Source: Paracoccaceae bacterium
GTDB taxonomy: Bacteria > Pseudomonadota > Alphaproteobacteria > Rhodobacterales > Rhodobacteraceae
Length of the DNA: 12,970 nucleotides
Assembly (NCBI GenBank): GCA_007121115.1
Contig: SKMI01000125.1
Span: 1-12,970, forward strand
Direction: 5' to 3'
Shown: in pieces, positions 7,198 through 12,970 of the stretch
Numbering within the stretch: position 1 is the first letter of the stretch
Layout: each line of letters begins with the position of its first letter
The notes under the pieces: generated by a model
Database searches by the model: none
Told to the model about the DNA's origin: nothing
Seen by the model: the letters and a program-made list of their open reading frames with translations, nothing else
Program-made: the position numbers and the translations under genes

Positions 7198-7277
7198 CCC
7201 GGCGGCTGCGCCGCCGGGTCCGGAGGGGCTTCGCCCCGGCCCTGCGGGCCTCCCCAGGGTATTTTCGGGCAAGATGA
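7198..7277 (+). repeat. Structured intergenic element, copy 2
   Basis: Three consecutive perfect hairpins: CCCGGCGGC/GCCGCCGGG with a TGC loop (7198-7218), GGGGC/GCCCC with a TTC loop (7225-7237) and GGCCC/GGGCC with a TGC loop (7238-7250). They are followed by TCCCC (7251-7255), AGGGTATTTT (7256-7265), a six-base spacer and AGATGA (7272-7277). Order and loop types match copy 1 at 2723-2834. Here both flanking genes (purQ and selO) are on the minus strand, so in this orientation the element is not simply the tail of a plus-strand transcript. Read on the minus strand it lies just after selO, where the hairpins could end that transcript. The rest of 7049-7323 shows no gene. Confidence 0.6.
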
Positions 7278-7323
7278 AGAGGAGGGCGGGGCGCGTGTTG
7301 GGCCGGGCGCGGGCTGGCCGGGG

Positions 7324-8790
7324 TCAGGTGCCGCAGAAGGTAGCCTGCACGCGTTCCTCGGGTCGCGGCGGGTCCATCAGGTCGGCATCGCCCGGGGCCG
7401 GGTCGAAAGGGCGGGTGGTGGCGGTGTGCAGCCGTTGGAAGGGGGCGAAATCGCCCGCCACGGCGGCGGTGATCGCTTCCTCCACCCGATGGTTACGGGG
7501 GATGATGCCCGGGTTGGCGCGGGACATGCGGGTTTTCGCGTCCGCTTCGCTGGTGCCTTCGGCCGCAAGCCGCGTGCGCCAGTCGGCGGCCCAGGCCTCG
7601 AAGGCCTCGGGCTCGCGGAATTCCGCTGCCGCCTTGCCGGTGCGCAGACCGTGGAAGACCCGGGTGAAATCGGCGCCCAGCTTCGCCATGCGGTCCAGCA
7701 GGGTCTGCAGGAGCGCATCGTCGCCTTCGCGCCTGTCTGCCAGCCCCAGCTTGGCGGCGAATTGCTTGCCGTGCGCGGCCTCGTAGAGCGGCGCAAAGCC
7801 ATGGACGATCTCGGTCGCCTCGGCGATGGCGGCGTCCTGGTCGTCCTGCATCAGCGGCAGCAGGCAGGTGGCCAGTTGCGCGAGGTTCCAGACCGCGATC
7901 TGCGGCTGATTGGCGTAGGCGTAGCGGCCGAACTGGTCTATGGAGGAAAACACCGTCTCGGGGTGGTAGGCGTCCATGAAGGCGCAGGGGCCGTAGTCGA
8001 TGGTCAGCCCGCCGATGTGGCAATTGTCGGTGTTCATCACTCCGTGGATGAAGCCCAAGCCCATCCAGTGCGCGACCAGCTCCGCCTGCGCCGCCACCGT
8101 GGCGCGCAGGAAATCGGCCGGGGTTTCGGCCTGCGGAAAGTGGCGCGCGCGGGCGTGGTCGAACAGGGTCCGGATCGCCGGCACATCGCGGCGCACGGCG
8201 AAATACTGGAAGGTGCCCACGCGGATATGGCTTTGGGCAACCCGCGTCAGCACTGCGCCGGGCAGGCGCCCCGCTTCGCGCCAGACCGGCGCGCCGGTGG
8301 TCACGGCGGCCAGCGCGCGGGTGGTGGGCACGCCCATGGCGGCCATCGCCTCGGACACCAGATACTCGCGCAGCACCGGGCCGATCCACGCCAGCCCGTC
8401 GCCGCCGCGCGAAAACGGCGTGCGCCCCGAGCCCTTGAGCTGGATGTCCATGCGCGTGCCGTCGCGCGCGATCACCTCGCCCAGAAGATGCGCGCGCCCG
8501 TCGCCCAGTTGCGGCACGAAGCCGCCGAACTGGTGCCCTGCATAGGCCATTGCCAGCGGCTCGGCGCCTTCGGGCAGGGTGGTGCCGGAAAACACCGCCG
8601 CGCGCGTGTCCTCGGGCGCCTCGGGCAGGCCGAGGTCGCGGGCCAGCGCGGCGTTCCAGGCGATGAGGCGGGGTTTCGGTGCGGGTTCGGGGTCGATGCG
8701 CGCGTAAAGGTGTGGCGGCAGGCGCGCGTAGCTGTTGTCGAAGGCGATGGCCATCGTTGCGGGGGCGGGGTGGGGAGCGGCCTGTGTCAT
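7324..8790 (-). CDS. selO: Protein adenylyltransferase SelO (YdiU/UPF0061 family)
   Basis: SelO has a protein-kinase-like fold that binds ATP upside-down and transfers AMP to Ser, Thr or Tyr of target proteins; in bacteria it is linked to redox stress. The 488-residue length is normal. Characteristic blocks are 'FDNSYARLP' (17-25), 'YAGHQFGGFVPQLGDGRA' (83-100), 'QLKGSGRTPFSRGGDG' (117-132, with the nucleotide-contacting Lys119), 'HGVMNTDN' (249-256) and 'DYGPCAFMD' (265-273), which hold the metal- and base-type residues N253, D255 and D265. The C-terminus ends 'FCGT', with Cys486 at the place of the selenocysteine in animal SelO. No clear Shine-Dalgarno site precedes the ATG at 8790; the alternative Met13 (8754) is no better. 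The gene is divergent from lolC. Confidence 0.95.
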   Translation of the reverse strand: MTQAAPHPAPATMAIAFDNSYARLPPHLYARIDPEPAPKPRLIAWNAALARDLGLPEAPEDTRAAVFSGTTLPEGAEPLAMAYAGHQFGGFVPQLGDGRAHLLGEVIARDGTRMDIQLKGSGRTPFSRGGDGLAWIGPVLREYLVSEAMAAMGVPTTRALAAVTTGAPVWREAGRLPGAVLTRVAQSHIRVGTFQYFAVRRDVPAIRTLFDHARARHFPQAETPADFLRATVAAQAELVAHWMGLGFIHGVMNTDNCHIGGLTIDYGPCAFMDAYHPETVFSSIDQFGRYAYANQPQIAVWNLAQLATCLLPLMQDDQDAAIAEATEIVHGFAPLYEAAHGKQFAAKLGLADRREGDDALLQTLLDRMAKLGADFTRVFHGLRTGKAAAEFREPEAFEAWAADWRTRLAAEGTSEADAKTRMSRANPGIIPRNHRVEEAITAAVAGDFAPFQRLHTATTRPFDPAPGDADLMDPPRPEERVQATFCGT

Positions 8791-8926
8791 GCCCGGCAGA
8801 TAAGCACTGCGCAGGCGAAGTCGAGAGCGGTCGCGCCGCTGGGTCCTGTGATGCGTCCTGCCGTCGTTTGCGGCCTCGGCGCACGACTGTCACCGCTTGC
8901 CCCAGGTTGGCCAGTGCGGCGCCCTT

Positions 8927-8954
8927 GCGATCCCGCGCATTTGATCGCGCGGGA
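8927..8954. promoter_or_regulatory. Overlapping inverted repeats in the selO-lolC divergent region
   Basis: TCCCGCGC (8931-8938) and GCGCGGGA (8947-8954) form a perfect 8-bp inverted repeat around an 8-base AT-rich centre. GCGATC (8927-8932) and GATCGC (8943-8948) form a second 6-bp repeat using some of the same bases, so only one stem can form at a time. The site lies about 100 nt upstream of lolC and 137 nt upstream of selO. It could be an operator or a structured leader; no regulator is indicated. I see no convincing -35/-10 pair in 8791-9052. Confidence 0.35.
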
Positions 8955-9052
8955 GCGTCCACAGCCCCGCTTGCGCATCCGCAGGCGCGCAGAGGCGCTT
9001 GACCATCCCGCGGCCCCGCGCCAGTTTGACGCGCGCAACCTCAGGAGCCCGC

Positions 9053-10339
9053 ATGTCCCGCACACCGCCCCCGTTTTCGGGCTTCGAATGGATGATCGCC
9101 TGGCGCTATCTGCGTGCGCGCAGGGCCGAAGGTGGCGTCAGCGTGATGACGCTGATTTCCTTCATCGGCATCACTCTGGCGGTCTTTGCGCTGATTGCCA
9201 CGCTCTCGGTGCGCGCTGGCTTCCGGGCCGAGTTCGTGGACACGATCCTGGGCGCGAATGCGCATGTGACCATCTATGCCTCGGTCCAGTTCACCGAAAG
9301 CGGCGCGGCAAGCCGGGTGATCGACGACTACCGCGAAATGGCCGCGCGGGTGGCCGAGGTGCCGGGCGTCACGCGGGTGGCGCCGCTGGTCAAGGGGCAG
9401 GTCATGGCCTCGCTGGACGGCGCCTCGGCCGGGGTCGAGGTCTTCGGTATCGAGAAGGAGAACCTGCTCACCATCCCCCGCATTGTCGAGCCCGAGGACA
9501 GTCTGGGCGACATCATGCGCTTCGAGGACGGGATCGCCATCGGCTCGGGGGTGGCGCGCGACCTGGGCGTGATGGTGGGCGATGTGATACGCCTGATTTC
9601 GCCCGACGGGGCGCGTACGGCGTTTGGAACCAGTCCGAGGGTGTCGGCCTATGAGGTGGTCTATATCTTCACCGCCGGGCGCTATGACATCGACCGCACC
9701 CGCGTCTACATGCCGTTCGAGGAGGCGCAGGTCTATTTCAACCGCGACGGGGTGGCGGATGAACTGGAGGTGATGGTCGCCCACCCCGAACGCATCGACG
9801 CCATGTATGACGCGCTGCTGCAGGCCGGGGGCGACCGGGCGATGCTCTGGACCTGGCGCGACAGCGCGGGCTCCTTCCTGCGCGCGCTGGATGTCGAGGA
9901 CAACGTGATGTTCGTGATCCTGTCGATCCTGGTGCTGATCGCGGCCATGAACATCATTTCCGGGCTGATCATGCTGGTCAAGAACAAGGGCCGCGATATC
10001 GGCATCCTGCGCACCATGGGGCTGACCGAAGGCGCGGTGCTGCGGGTGTTCTTCATCTGCGGGGCGGCGGTGGGGGTGGCGGGGACGGTGTTCGGCGTGA
10101 TCCTGGGCTGCCTGTTCGCCATCTACATCGACCCGATCTTCAGCTTCGTGAACTATGCGGCGGGGGGCGGGGTCTGGGACCCCTCGATCCGGGGCATCTA
10201 CAACCTGCCCGCGCTGCTCAGGGCGGAGGATGTGCTCAAGGCGGTGGGGCTTTCGCTGGGGCTTTCATTCGTGGTCACGATCTTCCCGGCGCGGCGCGCG
10301 GCGCGGATGAACCCGGTGGAGGCGCTGCGCTATGAATGA
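9053..10339 (+). CDS. lolC: Lipoprotein-releasing ABC transporter permease (LolC/LolE family)
   Basis: This 428-residue permease, with LolD, extracts mature lipoproteins from the inner membrane and passes them to LolA. Its topology is MacB/LolC-like: a transmembrane helix at about 31-53, a large periplasmic domain at about 55-284, and three helices at about 285-308, 330-358 and 394-411. The cytoplasmic coupling segment 'KNKGRDIGILRTMG' (310-323) and the C-terminal 'NPVEALRYE' (420-428) are family signatures. The start at 9053 has AGGAG (9043-9047) 5 nt upstream; an open frame extends to 8999 but lacks a ribosome binding site and would add 18 residues unlike the family N-terminus. The gene overlaps lolD by 8 nt. 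Only one permease is present, so it probably works as a homodimer (LolF-like), although a second permease elsewhere cannot be excluded. Confidence 0.92.
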   Translation: MSRTPPPFSGFEWMIAWRYLRARRAEGGVSVMTLISFIGITLAVFALIATLSVRAGFRAEFVDTILGANAHVTIYASVQFTESGAASRVIDDYREMAARVAEVPGVTRVAPLVKGQVMASLDGASAGVEVFGIEKENLLTIPRIVEPEDSLGDIMRFEDGIAIGSGVARDLGVMVGDVIRLISPDGARTAFGTSPRVSAYEVVYIFTAGRYDIDRTRVYMPFEEAQVYFNRDGVADELEVMVAHPERIDAMYDALLQAGGDRAMLWTWRDSAGSFLRALDVEDNVMFVILSILVLIAAMNIISGLIMLVKNKGRDIGILRTMGLTEGAVLRVFFICGAAVGVAGTVFGVILGCLFAIYIDPIFSFVNYAAGGGVWDPSIRGIYNLPALLRAEDVLKAVGLSLGLSFVVTIFPARRAARMNPVEALRYE

Positions 10340-11015
10340 GGAGGCGCCGGTTCTGACCCTCGAGGGGATCAGCAAGACCTACAACAAGGGGCGCCCGAAC
10401 GAGGTGCAGGTGCTGACCGAGGCCGGCGTGACCCTGAAACCGGGCGAGGTGGTGGCGCTGGTGGCGCCTTCGGGGGCGGGCAAGTCGACGCTCCTGCATA
10501 TCGCCGGGCTGCTGGACACGCCGGACAGTGGCGCGGTGCGTCTGGCGGGCAGGGACATGAGCCGCCTGGGCGATCACGCGCGCACCGTGGCGCGGCGGCG
10601 GCAGGTCGGTTTCGTCTATCAGTTCCATCACCTGTTGCCGGAGTTCACGGCGCTGGAAAACGTGGCGCTGCCGCAACTGGCCAACGGGGTCGCCCGGGCC
10701 GAAGCGGATGCGCGTGCGGCGGAGCTTCTGGACCGAGTGGGACTGGCCGCGCGCCGGGACCACCGCCCGGCCGCGCTCTCGGGGGGCGAGCAGCAGCGCG
10801 TGGCCTTCTGCCGGGCGCTGGCCAATGCGCCGGCGCTGTTGCTGGCCGACGAACCGACGGGGAACCTGGACCCGGCGACCTCGGATCAGGTGTTCGGGGT
10901 GCTGATGGAACTGGTGCGCGACACGGGCTTGTCGGCGCTGATTGCCACGCACAATCTCGGCCTGGCCGAGCGGATGGACCGGACGTTGCATCTGGATGCC
11001 GGTCGTGTGACCTGA
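10332..11015 (+). CDS. lolD: Lipoprotein-releasing ABC transporter ATPase LolD
   Basis: This 227-residue ATPase drives lipoprotein release by the Lol complex at the cytoplasmic face of the inner membrane. It shows Walker A 'APSGAGKST' (45-53), Q-loop Q97 in 'VYQFHHLLPEF', signature 'LSGGEQQR' (149-156), Walker B 'LLLADEP' (169-175) followed by 'TGNLD', and switch H207 in 'ATHNL'. The 'FHHLLPEFTALENV' stretch after the Q-loop is typical of LolD as against other ABC ATPases. The first Walker A residue is Ala instead of the common Gly, which should be tolerated. The ATG lies inside the last codons of the permease gene, an 8-nt overlap that implies translational coupling. Confidence 0.94.
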   Translation: MNEEAPVLTLEGISKTYNKGRPNEVQVLTEAGVTLKPGEVVALVAPSGAGKSTLLHIAGLLDTPDSGAVRLAGRDMSRLGDHARTVARRRQVGFVYQFHHLLPEFTALENVALPQLANGVARAEADARAAELLDRVGLAARRDHRPAALSGGEQQRVAFCRALANAPALLLADEPTGNLDPATSDQVFGVLMELVRDTGLSALIATHNLGLAERMDRTLHLDAGRVT

Positions 11016-11016
11016 G

Positions 11017-11057
11017 CCTCGCCGATTGCGCCGGGCCGGTCTTGCGGATCAGCGAGG
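11017..11057. terminator. Possible bidirectional terminator between lolD and alr
   Basis: The 44-nt gap between the two convergent genes is framed by CCTCGC (11017-11022) and GCGAGG (11052-11057), a 6-bp inverted repeat. An inner CCGG/CCGG lies at 11031-11039. No T tract is visible, so this rests on position and symmetry alone. Confidence 0.3.
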
Positions 11058-11059
11058 GG

Positions 11060-12112
11060 TCAGCGCGATTTGCCACCGGTATATTCGCGCGCGTAGCGCG
11101 GGCCGAGAGCGGTGAGCATTTCATAGCCGATGGTTCCGGCCATGTCGGCCAGCGCGTCGATCCCCTGGGCCGGGCACATCAGGTCCAGTGCGCGCGGTGG
11201 CTCCGGGAGCGCGGTCACGTCCACCGTCAGCAGGTCCATTGACACCCGCCCCACCAGCGGACAGGCGCTGTCGCCGTGATAGAGCATAGGCTGGCCCGAA
11301 AGCACCCGGTGGATGCCGTCGGCATAGCCAGCTGACAGCGTGGCAATCCGCATCGGCTCGGGCGCGGTGAAGGTGTTGCCGTAGCCCACGGTTTCGCCCG
11401 GTTCCAGCTCGCGCGTCTGGATCACCGGCAGCGACAGGCGCACCACCGGGCGGGCCGCGTCGAACGGGCGGCCGCCATAGAGCCCTATCCCCGGGCGCGT
11501 CATGTCGAAGTGATAGGCGGTGCCCATCAGCACCCCGCCGGTGGCGGCCAGCGACCGGGGCACGCCGATCCCGTCGGTCAAGTCGCGGAACACCTGCAGT
11601 TGCTGCGCGTTCATCGGATGGTCGGGTTCGTCGGCGCAGGCCAGGTGCGACATCACCAGCACCGGCCCTTGCCCCAGCGCCAGTTCGGCGACGGCGGCCC
11701 ATTCGGCGGGCTCCATCCCCAGCCGGTTCATGCCGGTGTCAAGCTGGATGCCGAAGGGATGGCCCGGCAGGATCTCGAAATGCCGGGTCATCTGGTCGAT
11801 GCAGTTCAGCATCGGGATCAGCCCGGCGCCCCGGATTGCGGCGGCGTCGCCCGCCATGTGCCCGGAATAGACGTGGATGCGCGGCTCGGGGCCCAGGATC
11901 TTGCGCAAAGCCGCGCCTTCCTCGGCGATGGCGACGAAGAAATCGCGCACCCCTGCGGCCAACAGCACCGGGCCGACCTGTGCGGCGCCCAGCCCGTAGG
12001 CATCGGCCTTGATCGTGGCGGCGGTGCGGGTGCTCCGCGCCGAGGCCGCATCCAGCGCCCGCCAGTTGGCGGTGATGGCGTCAAGGTCGATGTGGAGCGT
12101 CGCGCGGGCCAT
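11060..12112 (-). CDS. alr: Alanine racemase (PLP-dependent)
   Basis: This enzyme interconverts L- and D-alanine in the cytoplasm and supplies D-alanine for peptidoglycan. The 350-residue protein has the N-terminal PLP barrel with 'HIDLDAITANW' (7-17) and the PLP lysine K35 in 'TIKADAYGLG' (33-42, with Tyr39 contacting the cofactor). It also has 'TGMNRLG' (126-132), and in the C-terminal domain the catalytic tyrosine Y263 in 'AGYADG' and 'VGRVSMD' (287-293). I set the start at the ATG at 12112, where family proteins begin. The frame is open for 149 more codons upstream, but those run through the divergent methyltransferase gene and are not protein-like. The ribosome binding site is weak (ACAGG). 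The gene converges with lolD and diverges from the methyltransferase gene. Confidence 0.95.
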   Translation of the reverse strand: MARATLHIDLDAITANWRALDAASARSTRTAATIKADAYGLGAAQVGPVLLAAGVRDFFVAIAEEGAALRKILGPEPRIHVYSGHMAGDAAAIRGAGLIPMLNCIDQMTRHFEILPGHPFGIQLDTGMNRLGMEPAEWAAVAELALGQGPVLVMSHLACADEPDHPMNAQQLQVFRDLTDGIGVPRSLAATGGVLMGTAYHFDMTRPGIGLYGGRPFDAARPVVRLSLPVIQTRELEPGETVGYGNTFTAPEPMRIATLSAGYADGIHRVLSGQPMLYHGDSACPLVGRVSMDLLTVDVTALPEPPRALDLMCPAQGIDALADMAGTIGYEMLTALGPRYAREYTGGKSR

Positions 12113-12245
12113 GGCGCCTGTCTTGCCCGGCCCGCGGGCAGGGTCAAGCCGCAATCGCGCGCCAGCGGGGGAAGTCGCGCAAGGGCTTGCGCCGCCGGGA
12201 TCGGTGGCCCAAACCGCAAGCATCCGTTGCCGGCAGGGATGCACC

Positions 12246-12970
12246 ATGACCGACGGCCTTGACCTCTTCCTCGCCGCGCCGCCCGGGCTGGAGCCCGCGC
12301 TGGCCGAGGAGGCGCGCGCGCTGGGTTTCGACAGCCCGCACGTAGTGCCCGGCGGGGTGGAGGTGGCGGGCAGTCGCACCGAGGCCATGCGCGCCAACCT
12401 GTGGCTGCGCGGCGCAGGGCGGGTGCTCATGCGGGTGGCGCAGTTCCGCGCGCTGCATCTGGCGCAACTGGACAAGCGCGCGCACCGGGTCGACTGGGCC
12501 GCGCATCTGCGCCCGGACGTCCCCGTGCGGGTCGAGGCCGCCTGCAGCCGCTCGCGCATCTATCATCAGGGCGCGGCGGCGGAGCGGGTGGCGCGGGCGA
12601 TTGCGGCGCGCAGCGGCGCGCCGGTGAGTTTCGGCGCAGGGCGCAATTCGGGTGGGGAGGACGCGCCCGAGGGCGATACCCCGCCGCTGCGGGTGCTGGC
12701 ACGGATCGATGATGACCTGTGCACGCTCAGTATCGACACCTCGGGCGCGCCTTTGCACCGGCGCGGGCACAAGCTGGCCGTGGGCAAGGCGCCCTTGCGC
12801 GAAACGCTGGCGGCGCTGTTCCTGCGGCAATGCGGGTTCGACGGGCGGGAACCGGTGGTGGACCCGATGTGCGGTTCGGGCACCTTCGTGATCGAGGCCG
12901 CCGAGATCGCCGCCGGGCTGGCGCCGGGGCGCACGCGGGCCTTCGATTTCGAGCGTATGGCGGGGTTCGA
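12246..12970 (+). CDS. THUMP-domain RNA methyltransferase, RlmL type, 3' end outside window
   Basis: The frame runs from the ATG at 12246 (AGGGA at 12235-12239, 6 nt upstream) to the right edge without a stop, giving 241 residues. The N-terminus 'LFLAAPPGLEPALAEEARALG' (split at residues 7-17 and 18-27) and the region to about 165 fit a ferredoxin-like plus THUMP RNA-binding module. The block 'HRRGHKLAVGKAPLRETLAA' (171-190) and the SAM motif I 'DPMCGSGTFVIEAA' (206-219) are characteristic of the family that methylates the exocyclic amine of guanine in 23S rRNA (RlmL N-terminal half/YpsC-like). The NPPY-type catalytic motif lies beyond the window. Whether it is a single-domain enzyme or a RlmKL-type fusion cannot be told here. 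The 133 nt upstream are a divergent promoter region shared with alr, without a recognisable promoter. Confidence 0.88.
   Translation, partial: MTDGLDLFLAAPPGLEPALAEEARALGFDSPHVVPGGVEVAGSRTEAMRANLWLRGAGRVLMRVAQFRALHLAQLDKRAHRVDWAAHLRPDVPVRVEAACSRSRIYHQGAAAERVARAIAARSGAPVSFGAGRNSGGEDAPEGDTPPLRVLARIDDDLCTLSIDTSGAPLHRRGHKLAVGKAPLRETLAALFLRQCGFDGREPVVDPMCGSGTFVIEAAEIAAGLAPGRTRAFDFERMAGF

Noticed and set aside
8999..9052. Upstream extension of lolC to 8999 (and a TTGACC there as a -35 box)
   Set aside because: The ribosome binding site supports 9053 as the start, and no acceptable -10 box lies at the right distance from TTGACC.
7135..9654. An 839-codon open frame on the plus strand opposite selO and into lolC
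   Set aside because: Same effect: antisense to selO and out of frame in lolC, with His/Gly/Arg-rich unstructured translation.
12113..12559. A 149-codon upstream extension of alanine racemase
   Set aside because: Family proteins begin at 'MARATLHIDLD', and the extension is antisense to the methyltransferase gene.

Overview
The window looks like chromosomal DNA from an alphaproteobacterium of the Rhodobacteraceae (Rhodobacter/Paracoccus/roseobacter group). The reasons are very high GC with strong G/C at third codon positions, a DUF2927 protein next to a CoxE-like VWA protein, a DctB/DctD pair, one Lol permease followed directly by lolD, and two copies of a hairpin-plus-'AGGRTATTT...AGATGA' intergenic element that I recall as common in this family. 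This placement is inferred from gene content and was not searched. Nothing looks like a phage, insertion sequence, CRISPR array or RNA gene.

Layout. (1) 1-2669, plus strand: a tight three-gene cassette of a left-truncated DUF2927 protein, a 54-residue two-helix membrane protein and a CoxE-like VWA protein. (2) 2670-3082: non-coding, rich in hairpins, with copy 1 of the repeat element. (3) 3083-7048, minus strand: purQ, then dctB (sensor kinase with a periplasmic double-PDC type domain), then dctD (NtrC-type response regulator). The DctD has lost the sigma-54 contact loop and the usual Walker B acidic pair. (4) 7049-7323: non-coding, with copy 2 of the repeat element. (5) 7324-8790, minus strand: selO, a pseudokinase-fold protein AMPylator. 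(6) 8791-9052: divergent intergenic region with two overlapping, mutually exclusive inverted repeats. (7) 9053-11015, plus strand: lolC-type permease and lolD ATPase, overlapping by 8 nt. (8) 11060-12112, minus strand: alanine racemase, convergent with lolD. (9) 12246 to the right edge, plus strand: the N-terminal part of an RlmL-type THUMP/Rossmann RNA methyltransferase, cut by the window end.

Functionally most of this is core housekeeping: purine synthesis, D-alanine for peptidoglycan, lipoprotein export to the outer membrane and rRNA modification. Three things stand out: the poorly understood DUF2927/small-membrane/VWA cassette, the degenerate DctD that probably works without sigma-54, and the repeated structured intergenic element. 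Several long open frames opposite these genes are side effects of the GC-rich codon usage and were not annotated.
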